A stretch of 64,000 nt of DNA from Polynucleobacter sp. MWH-UH25E (lineage in GTDB: Bacteria; Pseudomonadota; Gammaproteobacteria; Burkholderiales; Burkholderiaceae), in NCBI RefSeq assembly GCF_018687095.1, contig NZ_CP061286.1:806001-870000 (forward strand). Reading direction: 5' to 3'. Shown here piece by piece: positions 44,753 to 53,550 of this stretch. Below the pieces are notes generated by a model that made no database searches, was not told where the DNA came from, and was given only the letters and a program-made list of their open reading frames with translations. The position numbers and the translations under genes are program-made. The stretch's first letter is position 1. Each line of letters begins with the position of its first letter.

Positions 44753-46419
44753 TGTTGCTCTAGTAGCTCGCGTGCATGACGGCGAGTTGTATCGGTAATT
44801 GTTGCGCCGCCAAGCATTCTGGCAATTTCTTCGACGCGTTCGGATCTTCCAAGAATTTGAACTTGAGACACTGTTTTATCTCCAGCCTGAGATTTGCTAA
44901 CTTTGAGGTGATGATTGCCTTGTGCTGCCACTTGAGGTAAGTGGGTGACGCACAAAATTTGATGTGATTGACCCAGCTGATGCAATAGTTTGCCAACGGT
45001 TTCGGCTACTGCGCCGCCAATGCCGGCATCAACCTCATCGAATATGAGGGTTGGAGTAAATGAGGCTTTGCTGGTGATGACGCTGATCGCAAGGCTGATT
45101 CGAGCTAGTTCACCACCCGAGGCTACTTTGGCTAAGGATCTAGGGGTGCTACCTGCATGACCAGCTACCAAAAATTCGACTTGTTCGAGCCCATGTGAGC
45201 CACCCTCCTGAAGAGGGCTTAAGGTAATTTCTAGACGTCCACCTGCCATAGATAAATTCTGCATGGCATGTGTTACTTGATTGCCGAGGTCGATGGCGGC
45301 TTTCTTACGTTTCTCGGAAAGTTGTTTTGCCAGCTTGAGATAAGCCAATTCTTCTTGTTTTACTTTTTCTCTTAGCGCTTCTATATTTTGCGAAGCTGTT
45401 AACGCATCTAGACGATCTGCTGTTTCTAGTAGAAGCTGAGGCAAAGTATCTACATCAGCTCGGTATTTTTTGGCGGCGCCATGTAATGCCTGCATCCGCT
45501 CCTCAACTTGCTCAAGTCGGACAGGATCTAAATCAATTTTTTGTAAATATCGATTTAATCCATGAATCGCTTCATCCAGTTGAATGTGAGCGCTTTCTAG
45601 GGATTCACTGACATCCTGTAATGCAACATCATGTTCAGCTAAAGCGCTGATGTTGTTGCACACTTTGGATAGTGAGGACTCTAGTGAGTTATCGGCGTCA
45701 CTCAAGATTTCTATAGCCTCTTGGCAGCCGCCAATTAATTTGGCGCCGTTAGCTAACCTGGCATGTTCCGATTGAATGTTCGCCCACTCACCCTCTTGTG
45801 GAGAAAGTTCGGTTAGCTCTTCTAGTTGCCACTCCAGTCTTTCACGTTCACGTTCAATATCTTGTCCTGCGTTCTCAGCTTGTGCTAAACGCCGACGAGA
45901 ATCACTAAGTGTTTTGTAGGCTTGCGCAACATCAGAAGCAAGTGGTAATAAACCAGCATGACGATCAAGCAACTCTCTTTGGGCGCCACTCTTGAGAAGT
46001 AATTGGTGTGCGTGTTGTCCATGGATATCAACCAATTGATCGCCAGCTTCACGTAATTGCGTTAGTGTGGCAACACTGCCGTTAATAAAGGCGCGGCTAC
46101 GACCATTGGACTCCACGGTTCTTTTGAGCAAAAGAGTTTGACCTTCATCCTCGCTAGGAAATCCTTGCTCATCGAGCCATTGCCCAAATGATTTAACTAA
46201 TTCAGGCTCTACTCTAAAGGTGGCGGAAATTTCTGCGCGATTACTGCCCTCCCGAATTTGGCTGCTATCCGCTCGTTCACCAAGAACCAGGCCTAAAGCG
46301 TCTAGCAAAATAGATTTGCCAGCACCAGTCTCGCCGGTTAGTACGGTGAAACCGCTGGCAAAGTCGAGTTCAAGCTGATCAACAATGACAAAGTCACGAA
46401 GGGAGATGGTTTGAAGCAT
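44749..46419 (-). CDS. recN: DNA repair protein RecN
   Basis: A 556-residue SMC-like ATPase acting early in double-strand break repair. It has the N-terminal Walker A GETGAGKSILLDALGLVLGERAD, central coiled-coil segments (about 160-370), the ABC signature KVASGGELARISLAI, and Walker B LIFDEVDAGIGG. All ATPase motifs are intact. It lies 26 bp downstream of nadK, the usual pairing in betaproteobacteria; in many bacteria recN is SOS-induced but I see no LexA box in the short gap. Confidence 0.96.
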   Translation of the reverse strand: MLQTISLRDFVIVDQLELDFASGFTVLTGETGAGKSILLDALGLVLGERADSSQIREGSNRAEISATFRVEPELVKSFGQWLDEQGFPSEDEGQTLLLKRTVESNGRSRAFINGSVATLTQLREAGDQLVDIHGQHAHQLLLKSGAQRELLDRHAGLLPLASDVAQAYKTLSDSRRRLAQAENAGQDIERERERLEWQLEELTELSPQEGEWANIQSEHARLANGAKLIGGCQEAIEILSDADNSLESSLSKVCNNISALAEHDVALQDVSESLESAHIQLDEAIHGLNRYLQKIDLDPVRLEQVEERMQALHGAAKKYRADVDTLPQLLLETADRLDALTASQNIEALREKVKQEELAYLKLAKQLSEKRKKAAIDLGNQVTHAMQNLSMAGGRLEITLSPLQEGGSHGLEQVEFLVAGHAGSTPRSLAKVASGGELARISLAISVITSKASFTPTLIFDEVDAGIGGAVAETVGKLLHQLGQSHQILCVTHLPQVAAQGNHHLKVSKSQAGDKTVSQVQILGRSERVEEIARMLGGATITDTTRRHARELLEQH

Positions 46420-46445
46420 GTATTAGCGTAGCAAGAAACCCGACA

Positions 46446-47351
46446 TTAAAAAGTCGATGGGTATTCATTCCAGTGAAGTTTCTCGCGCAATGTTTTGTAG
46501 TCGCTATGACTGCGAGGGTGTAAGAAGGTGATTGTCTTTTTAGACTGACGCACTTCCACTTTGTCACCACTTTGTAAGTTGGTTTGTGATTGCATGTCGA
46601 AATTGACAATCACGCCAAGCCCATTGATTACTTCAATGGTAGTAGCGCTATCTTGTGGCAATACGATTGGGCGGTTAGAAAGAGAGTGTGGCGCAATCGG
46701 AGCAAGCAATATACCCGCAACATGGGGATGCAATATTGGGCCGCCAGCAGAGAGTGCGTATGCGGTAGAGCCGGTTGGCGTAGAAACAATAAGGCCGTCG
46801 GATCTTTGGTTGTACATAAATGAGCCGTTAACATGAACAGCTAATTCCACCATGCCGGAAATACCGGAGCGATTAACAACAACATCATTGAGCGCTAATG
46901 CATGATTAATTTCTTTATTGGCGCGAATCACAACCGCATCGAGTAATGTGCGAGTGTCAGCCTCATACTCACCTTCAATAATTTTGGGCAGGGTATCTTG
47001 AACCGATTGAAATGGGATGTCGGTCATGTAACCCAAGCGACCCATATTAATTCCTACTAGAGGTACTTGGCTGCCAGCTATTTGGCGCGCAATTCCCAGC
47101 ATCGTGCCATCGCCACCCAAAACAACGACTAAGTCAATGGCCCCCGCAAAATCTTCGGCAGCCTTGATTGGGTACTCTTTTATATTCAATTGGGTGGCAG
47201 TAGAGGCCTCTATAAAGACCTCACAGCCCAGTCCGCCAACCAGTTTGGCTAATTCCCGCAGGTGCTCATCGATACCGTCTGCCTGAAATTTGCCCACGAG
47301 AGCAACTCGGCTGAAGGCCTTCTTGGAAGAATTTGGGGATGGGCTTAACAT
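46446..47351 (-). CDS. nadK: NAD kinase
   Basis: NadK phosphorylates NAD to NADP. The protein shows the conserved VVLGGDGTMLGIARQ (ATP/NAD site), MGRLGYMTD, LALNDVVVNR and DGLIVSTPTGSTAYALSAGGPI. I place the start at the ATG at 47351 (MLSPSPNSSKKAFSRVALVGK, about 301 residues); the frame is open 25 codons further upstream but would run over the divergent hrcA start. It is transcribed with recN. Confidence 0.95.
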   Translation of the reverse strand: MLSPSPNSSKKAFSRVALVGKFQADGIDEHLRELAKLVGGLGCEVFIEASTATQLNIKEYPIKAAEDFAGAIDLVVVLGGDGTMLGIARQIAGSQVPLVGINMGRLGYMTDIPFQSVQDTLPKIIEGEYEADTRTLLDAVVIRANKEINHALALNDVVVNRSGISGMVELAVHVNGSFMYNQRSDGLIVSTPTGSTAYALSAGGPILHPHVAGILLAPIAPHSLSNRPIVLPQDSATTIEVINGLGVIVNFDMQSQTNLQSGDKVEVRQSKKTITFLHPRSHSDYKTLREKLHWNEYPSTF

Positions 47352-47388
47352 ATGATGATTAAACCATAGGCATAAAATCCCTTCCACC

Positions 47389-48399
47389 ATGGATGAACGT
47401 TCCCGCGCCTTACTAAAAACCCTCATCGAGCGCTATATCGAGGAGGGTCAGCCTATTGGTTCCCGAACGCTATCCCGATTCTCGGGTTTAGACCTCTCGG
47501 CAGCGACTATTCGTAATGTTATGGCTGATTTGGAGGATATGGGTTTGGTGACTAGTCCCCATACTTCTGCAGGTAGAGTTCCTACCCCTAGGGGATATCG
47601 GCTTTTTGTGGATACGATGGTCACAGTGCGCCCATTGGAAGAGATGGCGGCAAAAGAGGTGGAGAAGGGTCTTCTACCGGATTCCCCACAGCGTGTATTG
47701 AATTCAGCTGCGCAAATACTATCGAATCTCACTCATTTTGCTGGGGTGGTGATGACCCCAAAGCGAGCCCAAGTGTTTAAACACATCGAGTTTTTGCGTT
47801 TGGGTGAAGGCAAAATTTTGCTCATTATGGTGACACCTGAAGGTGATGTGCAGAATCGCATTCTGCCAACCAATCAAGATTACACACCCAGTCAACTAGT
47901 GGAGGCGAGTAATTACATCAATACACAGTTTGCCGGAAAGAGTTTCGAGCAAGTACGCCAACACTTACGATCTGATTTGGATAGCTTGCGAGCAGATATT
48001 TCCGGATTGATGGCACTCGCTTTGCAAAGCGGGGTTGCAGACTACGATATGAGTCGAGGCGATATGCTGCTCTCTGGAGAGCGTCGCCTATTAAATGTTG
48101 GCGACCTTAGCTCCAATTTGGACAAGTTGCGCAAGATGTTCGATATGTTGGAGCAAAAATCAGTGCTTATGCAATTGTTGGATGTATCGAGTCATGCTGA
48201 CGGTATTCAGATTTTTATTGGCGGTGAAAGTGACTTGTTGCCTTATGAAGATCTGGCAGTGATTAGTGCTCCATATAGCGTTGATGGTCAAGTCGTAGGC
48301 ACCTTAGGCGTCATAGGCCCCACGCGTATGGCTTATGACAGGGTGATTCCGATTGTCGATATCACATCTAAATTACTATCAGGCGCTTTAAGCTCTTGA
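47389..48399 (+). CDS. hrcA: Heat-inducible transcription repressor HrcA
   Basis: A 336-residue repressor that binds CIRCE operators and needs GroEL for activity, giving negative feedback on chaperonin level. The N-terminal winged helix is clear (MDERSRALLKTLIERYIEEGQPIGSRTL, SAATIRNVMADLEDMGLVTSPHTSAGRVPT), and the C-terminal dimer/inducer domain ends LGVIGPTRMAYDRVIPIVD. Its likely target in this window is the CIRCE site at 7132-7158. I see no CIRCE in front of hrcA itself, so it may not be autoregulated. Start codon 37 bp from the divergent nadK. Confidence 0.97.
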   Translation: MDERSRALLKTLIERYIEEGQPIGSRTLSRFSGLDLSAATIRNVMADLEDMGLVTSPHTSAGRVPTPRGYRLFVDTMVTVRPLEEMAAKEVEKGLLPDSPQRVLNSAAQILSNLTHFAGVVMTPKRAQVFKHIEFLRLGEGKILLIMVTPEGDVQNRILPTNQDYTPSQLVEASNYINTQFAGKSFEQVRQHLRSDLDSLRADISGLMALALQSGVADYDMSRGDMLLSGERRLLNVGDLSSNLDKLRKMFDMLEQKSVLMQLLDVSSHADGIQIFIGGESDLLPYEDLAVISAPYSVDGQVVGTLGVIGPTRMAYDRVIPIVDITSKLLSGALSS

Positions 48400-48451
48400 G
48401 CTTTGAGACCCATCAATAGTTCATATTAAATAGTTACTAGAGAAATTTATC

Positions 48452-49543
48452 TTGAATCAAAATCCTCACTTGCGTCCAAGTAAGACAGCAGTATTGCTCT
48501 TGAATCTAGGAACACCTTCTGCTCCAACGCCAAAGGCAGTTAGAGCCTACTTAAAAGAATTTCTCTCTGACCCTCGTGTTGTGGAGATTCCACGTTTTAT
48601 TTGGTGGTTTATTTTGAATGGCATCATTTTGCCAATCCGCAGTAGTGCATCTGCAAAGAAATACGCATCGATATGGTTACCTCAATTGGGCTCCCCATTG
48701 ATGCATTACTCCCGTTTGCAAGCAAAAGCGCTTCAAGAGAAATTTGCCAATGAAGGCCATACTGTTTTAGTGGATTTAGCAATGCGCTATGGCAAGCCAT
48801 CAACCCAAGAGGTGCTTGAGAATCTGAAGGCAGAAGGTACGGAGCGCTTATTGCTATTGCCTTTATATCCTCAGTACTCTGCCACCACGACTGCATCTAG
48901 TTTTGATGAGGTATTTCGGGTACTCAGCACCTGGCGCAATCAACCAGAGCTGCGCTTGGTTAAGCATTATCACGACAATCCTGCTTATATCGCCGCTTTA
49001 CGAGATCAAGTATTAAGCAGTTGGGATAAAGATGGGCGTCCGGATTTTGCAAGGGGCGATCGTTTAGTGATGTCCTTTCATGGACTGCCAAAACGCAATT
49101 TAATGAAGGGTGATCCCTATCATTGTGAATGTCTTAAGACGGGTCGATTGCTTGGAGAGGCGCTAGGCCTAGATTCGAATCAATACATTGTGACGTTCCA
49201 ATCACGCTTTGGTAAAGCGGAATGGTTAAAGCCTTATACCGCCCCTACATTAGAGAAATTAGCAAAAGAAGGTTGTCAACGTGTCGATGTTTTTTGCCCA
49301 GGCTTCCCGGCTGACTGCCTAGAGACTTTAGAAGAAATCGCCATGGAAGCGAGAGAATCGTTCTTAGAGCGTGGCGGTAAAGATTACCGTTATATTCCTT
49401 GTTTGAACAGCAACCCTAAGTGGATTGAGGCTTTGAGCGATATTGCGTATACGCATTTACAAGGATGGTCATTGGGTTCCGAATCCTCTGAAGAGCTAGC
49501 AAAACGTCATGAGCGAGCAGAGTTCGTCAAGAATCAGTCTTGA
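48452..49543 (+). CDS. hemH: Ferrochelatase
   Basis: HemH inserts ferrous iron into protoporphyrin IX, the last step of heme synthesis. The 363-residue protein has the N-terminal VLLLNLGTPSAPTPKAVRAYL, YPQYSATTTAS, the metal-binding histidine in VMSFHGLPKRN, TFQSRFGKAEWLKPYT and the second-half signature VFCPGFPADCLETLEEI. It starts at TTG; the frame has a stop 21 bases earlier and no ATG or GTG between. It is embedded between hrcA and grpE, and its stop codon overlaps the sigma32 promoter of grpE. Confidence 0.95.
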   Translation: MNQNPHLRPSKTAVLLLNLGTPSAPTPKAVRAYLKEFLSDPRVVEIPRFIWWFILNGIILPIRSSASAKKYASIWLPQLGSPLMHYSRLQAKALQEKFANEGHTVLVDLAMRYGKPSTQEVLENLKAEGTERLLLLPLYPQYSATTTASSFDEVFRVLSTWRNQPELRLVKHYHDNPAYIAALRDQVLSSWDKDGRPDFARGDRLVMSFHGLPKRNLMKGDPYHCECLKTGRLLGEALGLDSNQYIVTFQSRFGKAEWLKPYTAPTLEKLAKEGCQRVDVFCPGFPADCLETLEEIAMEARESFLERGGKDYRYIPCLNSNPKWIEALSDIAYTHLQGWSLGSESSEELAKRHERAEFVKNQS

Positions 49544-49566
49544 AATTGAATAAACTGACCCCACAT
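49539..49566 (+). promoter_or_regulatory. Sigma32-type heat-shock promoter of grpE
   Basis: CTTGAA (49539-49544), 14 bp, CCCCACAT (49559-49566): one mismatch to CTTGAA-N14-CCCCATnT. The -35 covers the hemH stop codon. The spacing is identical to that of dnaK and groES. The leader to the grpE ATG would be about 37 bases. Confidence 0.85.
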
Positions 49567-49609
49567 ATCAAAGCAATTGCATTCAATATAGAAAAGTGAA
49601 TTTCCGTCC

Positions 49610-50164
49610 ATGACACAAGAAAATCCAAATTCGTTTGCTGAACAAGAAAATTCTGCAGTCCCACCCAACACTGAAAATCCGGCGCCTACTGATGCGCCCG
49701 CAGCTAAAACGCCAGAGCAAGAAATTGCCGAGCTCAATCAAAAGATTGCGGATTTGCAAGATAACTTTTTGCGTGCCAAGGCTGAAGGTGAGAATATTCG
49801 TCGCCGCGCCGTTGAAGATGTGGCAAAAGCACATAAATTCGCTATTGAGAGCTTTGCCGAACATTTAGTTCCGGTGACTGATAGCTTGTATGCTGCCCTC
49901 AGCACAGATGCAGTTGATGCAAAAGCATTTAAAGAAGGTTTGGAGATTACGCTCAAGCAACTTCTGTCAGCCTTCGAAAAAGGCAAGATGACTGAAATTA
50001 ACCCTGCAGTAGGAGATAAGTTCGATCCTCATCATCATCAGGCAATCGCTTCAGTTCCATCAGAGCAGGAGCCCAATACCGTGGTTTCTGTATTGCAGCG
50101 GGGCTATACCGTGGCCGACCGGGTCTTGAGACCAGCATTAGTGACGGTAAGCGCCCCAAAATAA
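49610..50164 (+). CDS. grpE: Nucleotide exchange factor GrpE
   Basis: A 184-residue dimeric factor that releases ADP from DnaK. It has a disordered Pro/Ala-rich N terminus (about 1-40), a long coiled coil (about 40-95, EQEIAELNQKIADLQDNFLRA), and the C-terminal beta domain with VGDKFDPHHHQAI and VVSVLQRGYTVADRVLRPALVTVS. Usual length. It is followed by a strong terminator, so dnaK is transcribed mostly from its own promoter. Confidence 0.97.
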   Translation: MTQENPNSFAEQENSAVPPNTENPAPTDAPAAKTPEQEIAELNQKIADLQDNFLRAKAEGENIRRRAVEDVAKAHKFAIESFAEHLVPVTDSLYAALSTDAVDAKAFKEGLEITLKQLLSAFEKGKMTEINPAVGDKFDPHHHQAIASVPSEQEPNTVVSVLQRGYTVADRVLRPALVTVSAPK

Positions 50165-50188
50165 GGAAAAAAACCTTAAAAATTACAT

Positions 50189-50214
50189 AAAAAAGGCAGA
50201 TTTCTGCCTTTTTT
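50189..50214 (+). terminator. Terminator after grpE
   Basis: AAAAAAGGCAGA (50189-50200) and TCTGCCTTTTTT (50203-50214) form a perfect 12-bp inverted repeat with a 2-base centre and a terminal T-run, 25 bases after the grpE stop. Confidence 0.92.
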
Positions 50215-50226
50215 GCTATTTCAGCC

Positions 50227-50254
50227 CTTGAATTTGGATGAATCGACCCCATCT
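50227..50254 (+). promoter_or_regulatory. Sigma32-type heat-shock promoter of dnaK
   Basis: CTTGAA (50227-50232), 14 bp, CCCCATCT (50247-50254) matches the heat-shock consensus at every defined position. It lies just after the grpE terminator and gives a dnaK leader of roughly 100 bases. The -10 is the left arm of a palindrome, ACCCCAT-CT-ATGGGGT (50246-50261). Confidence 0.93.
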
Positions 50255-50359
50255 ATGGGGTATTGGAATATTCGCGGCAATTCACAGTCATTCAGTCAGT
50301 TGCCACTGAAACTTAAATAACCTAGAAGTACAACAAAACAATTTATTTTTGGAGCCATT

Positions 50360-52297
50360 ATGGGAAAGATTATCGGAATCGACTTAGGAACCACTAACTC
50401 ATGTGTTTCAGTCGTTGAAAACAATGCACCGAAGGTTGTAGAGAACGCAGAAGGTGCTCGCACTACACCATCCATCATCGCGTACGTTGAGGATGGCGAA
50501 GTATTGGTTGGCGCCCCAGCAAAACGTCAGTCAGTTACTAACCCTAAAAACACTATCTACGCAGTAAAGCGTTTGATGGGTCGCAAGTTTACCGATCCTG
50601 AAGTGCAGAAAGATATCAGCTTGATGCCTTACTCAATTGTTCAAGCTGACAATGGTGATGCTTGGGTTGAAGCACGCGACAAGAAAATGGCGCCACAACA
50701 AGTGTCCGCTGAAATCTTGCGCAAGATGAAAAAGACTGCTGAAGATTACCTTGGTGAAGAAGTGACTGAAGCTGTGATTACAGTTCCAGCTTACTTTAAT
50801 GATAGCCAGCGTCAAGCAACTAAAGATGCTGGTCGTATTGCTGGTTTGGATGTAAAGCGCATCATCAATGAGCCTACCGCGGCCGCATTGGCATTTGGTC
50901 TGGACAAACAAGACAAGGCTGATCGTAAGATCGCTGTTTATGACTTAGGTGGCGGTACATTTGACGTATCCATTATTGAAATCGCTAACGTTGATGGTGA
51001 GAAGCAATTTGAAGTTCTCTCCACAAACGGCGACACTTTCTTAGGCGGTGAAGACTTTGACCAACGCATTATTGATTGGATCATTGCTGAGTTTAAGAAA
51101 GAGCAAGGCGTAGATCTGAGCAAAGACGTATTGGCATTGCAGCGTTTGAAAGATGCTGCTGAAAAAGCCAAGATCGAATTGTCTTCTGCTCAACAAACGG
51201 AGATCAATTTGCCATACGTGACAGCTGATGCTAGCGGTCCTAAGCACTTGAACTTAAAATTGACTCGTGCAAAGTTAGAGTCTTTGGTTGAGGAATTAAT
51301 TAAGCGTACAGCAGGCCCATGCTTGACTGCGATTAAGGATGCTGGTGTTAGTGTTTCTGATATTGATGACGTGATTTTGGTTGGTGGTCAGACACGTATG
51401 CCTGCGGTTCAAGACAAAGTAAAAGAAATCTTTGGTAAAGAGCCACGCAAAGACGTAAACCCTGATGAGGCGGTAGCGGTTGGTGCTGCGATCCAGGGCT
51501 CCGTATTGTCTGGTGATCGTAAGGACGTATTGCTCTTGGACGTTACCCCATTGTCATTGGGTATCGAGACTCTTGGTGGCGTGATGACCAAGATGATTCC
51601 AAAGAACACCACGATTCCTACTAAGCATTCACAGGTTTATTCAACCGCTGAAGACAATCAGCCTGCGGTAACGATTAAGTGCTACCAGGGTGAGCGTGAG
51701 ATGGCTTCCGCCAACAAATTGCTAGGCGAATTTAACCTCGAAGGTATTGCGCCAGCACCACGTGGTTTGCCACAAATTGAGGTGACTTTTGATATTGATG
51801 CCAACGGTATTTTGCACGTCACTGCAAAAGACAAAAATACTGGCAAAGAGAACAAGATCACCATCAAGGCAAACTCTGGCTTGACTGAAGAAGAAATCCA
51901 GCGCATGGTCAAGGATGCTGAGGCGAATGCTGCGGAAGATAAGAAGGCGCTCGAGTTGGTAACTGCGCGCAATGCAGCGGATGCATTGGCTCACTCCACC
52001 AAGAAGGCTTTGGAAGAGCATGGCGCTAGCCTAGAAGCTTCTGAGAAGGAAGCGATCGAGGCTGCACTCAAAGAGTTGGATGAAGCTATCAAAGGTAGCG
52101 ATAAAGCGATCATTGAAGCTAAGACCGAAGCATTGGGTAAAGCAAGTCAGAAACTCGGTGAGAAGGTGATGGCGGCAGAACAGGCTAAAGCGGGCGCTGG
52201 CGCTGCAGGTGCGGCTCCTGGCGGCGCAGCACCTGGTGCAGCACCAGACGCAGATGTAGTTGATGCGGACTTTAAAGAGGTTGATGACAAAAAATAA
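50360..52297 (+). CDS. dnaK: Chaperone protein DnaK (Hsp70)
   Basis: A 645-residue ATP-driven chaperone. The ATPase domain begins IIGIDLGTTNSCVSV and has VYDLGGGTFDVSIIE, ILVGGQTRMPAVQ and the adenosine-binding GAAIQGSVLSG; the substrate domain starts after the linker DVLLLDVTPLSLGIET; a helical lid and an Ala/Gly/Pro-rich tail end in EVDDKK. Works with GrpE upstream and DnaJ downstream. The ribosome-binding site is GGAG before the ATG. Confidence 0.98.
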   Translation: MGKIIGIDLGTTNSCVSVVENNAPKVVENAEGARTTPSIIAYVEDGEVLVGAPAKRQSVTNPKNTIYAVKRLMGRKFTDPEVQKDISLMPYSIVQADNGDAWVEARDKKMAPQQVSAEILRKMKKTAEDYLGEEVTEAVITVPAYFNDSQRQATKDAGRIAGLDVKRIINEPTAAALAFGLDKQDKADRKIAVYDLGGGTFDVSIIEIANVDGEKQFEVLSTNGDTFLGGEDFDQRIIDWIIAEFKKEQGVDLSKDVLALQRLKDAAEKAKIELSSAQQTEINLPYVTADASGPKHLNLKLTRAKLESLVEELIKRTAGPCLTAIKDAGVSVSDIDDVILVGGQTRMPAVQDKVKEIFGKEPRKDVNPDEAVAVGAAIQGSVLSGDRKDVLLLDVTPLSLGIETLGGVMTKMIPKNTTIPTKHSQVYSTAEDNQPAVTIKCYQGEREMASANKLLGEFNLEGIAPAPRGLPQIEVTFDIDANGILHVTAKDKNTGKENKITIKANSGLTEEEIQRMVKDAEANAAEDKKALELVTARNAADALAHSTKKALEEHGASLEASEKEAIEAALKELDEAIKGSDKAIIEAKTEALGKASQKLGEKVMAAEQAKAGAGAAGAAPGGAAPGAAPDADVVDADFKEVDDKK

Positions 52298-52342
52298 TTT
52301 AGTCAGAAACTATTTTTAACGAAGTTTTGAAGTAACTAAATA

Positions 52343-52367
52343 ACAAGTCGGCCTCGCGCCGACTTGT
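52343..52367 (+). other. Strong hairpin between dnaK and dnaJ
   Basis: ACAAGTCGGC (52343-52352) and GCCGACTTGT (52358-52367) form a perfect 10-bp stem with a 5-base loop, 45 bases after the dnaK stop and 37 before the dnaJ start. No T-run follows, so it is not a classical terminator. It could protect the dnaK 3' end or reduce read-through into dnaJ. Confidence 0.7.
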
Positions 52368-52404
52368 GCCATTCAGGTTGTTGGGAAGTTGAGAGGAATA
52401 GGCC

Positions 52405-53538
52405 GTGCCTAAAAGTAAACGCGATTTTTATGAAGTGCTTGGTGTAGCGAAGGGTGCCAGTGATGATGAGTTGAAAAAAGCTTATCGTAAGTTGGCGATG
52501 AAGTATCACCCCGATCGTAATCCCGACAGTAAAACTGCTGAAGCGCAATTTAAAGAAGCGAAAGAGGCCTACGAGACCCTATCTGATCCCAATAAACGCG
52601 CTGCTTATGATCAGTATGGCCATGCTGGTGTAGACCCTTCTATGGGTGGCGGTTTTGGCGGTGGATTTGGCGGTGGCGGATTTGCTGATGCCTTTGGCGA
52701 TATTTTTGGCGATATTTTTGGTCAAGGTGGTGGCCGTCACGCGGGCCCGCAAGTCTATAAGGGAGCGGATTTACGTTACAACATGGACATTACTCTTGAG
52801 CAAGCCGCTGAGGGATATACCACTCAGATTCGCGTGCCAAGTTGGAGTGATTGCAAACCTTGTCATGGAACAGGTGCTGAGCCTGGCACAAAGGCAGAAA
52901 AATGCTCCACCTGTGATGGCCATGGTCAGGTACGGGTGCAGCAGGGCTTTTTCTCAATGCAGCAAACTTGCCCTAAGTGTCGCGGTACTGGTGAGTACAT
53001 TCCGAAGCCCTGCAAAACCTGTCATGGCTCAGGTAAACACAAAGAACAAAAAACGCTCGAGATCAAAATCCCTGCGGGCATCGATGATGGAATGCGCGTA
53101 CGCTCAGTTGGGAATGGCGAGCCTGGAATTAATGGCGGACCCGCTGGCGATCTTTATGTAGAAGTGCGTGTTAAGCCGCATAAAGTATTTGAGCGTGATG
53201 GCAGTGATTTGCATGTGCAAATGCCAATCTCTTTTGCGACAGCGACGATCGGTGGTGATATTGAGGTGCCAACACTCTCTGGTCGCGTTGAATTTCCTAT
53301 TCCTGAGGGAACGCAAACAGGTAAAACATTCCGTTTGCGTAACAAAGGCATAAAGGGCTTGCGCTCGACTCTAGTGGGCGATCTATTTGTTCATGTAGTG
53401 GTTGAAACCCCAGTCAAATTGACCGAGGACCAAAAGAAATTACTCAAACAGTTTGATGAAAGTCTGAAGTCAGCTGGTGACAAACATAGCCCCCAGCAAA
53501 AAGGCTGGTTTGATGGCGTAAAGAGCTTCTTTAGTTAA
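52405..53538 (+). CDS. dnaJ: Chaperone protein DnaJ (Hsp40)
   Basis: A 377-residue type I J-protein that stimulates the DnaK ATPase. J domain at the N terminus with YHPDRNPD (HPD motif near 33-35), a Gly/Phe-rich linker, four zinc-binding C-x-x-C-x-G-x-G repeats (CKPCHGTG, CSTCDGHG, CPKCRGTG, CKTCHGSG) and the C-terminal substrate domain. It starts with GTG, preceded by GAGAGGA at seven bases. It shares the dnaK promoter but lies beyond an intergenic hairpin. Confidence 0.98.
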   Translation: MPKSKRDFYEVLGVAKGASDDELKKAYRKLAMKYHPDRNPDSKTAEAQFKEAKEAYETLSDPNKRAAYDQYGHAGVDPSMGGGFGGGFGGGGFADAFGDIFGDIFGQGGGRHAGPQVYKGADLRYNMDITLEQAAEGYTTQIRVPSWSDCKPCHGTGAEPGTKAEKCSTCDGHGQVRVQQGFFSMQQTCPKCRGTGEYIPKPCKTCHGSGKHKEQKTLEIKIPAGIDDGMRVRSVGNGEPGINGGPAGDLYVEVRVKPHKVFERDGSDLHVQMPISFATATIGGDIEVPTLSGRVEFPIPEGTQTGKTFRLRNKGIKGLRSTLVGDLFVHVVVETPVKLTEDQKKLLKQFDESLKSAGDKHSPQQKGWFDGVKSFFS

Positions 53539-53550
53539 CTACTTAGTTAT

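Noticed and set aside
47345..47378. TTAACA and TAAAAT as a promoter of hrcA
   Set aside because: The spacer is 22 bp, too long for a sigma70 promoter, and no better pairing was found.
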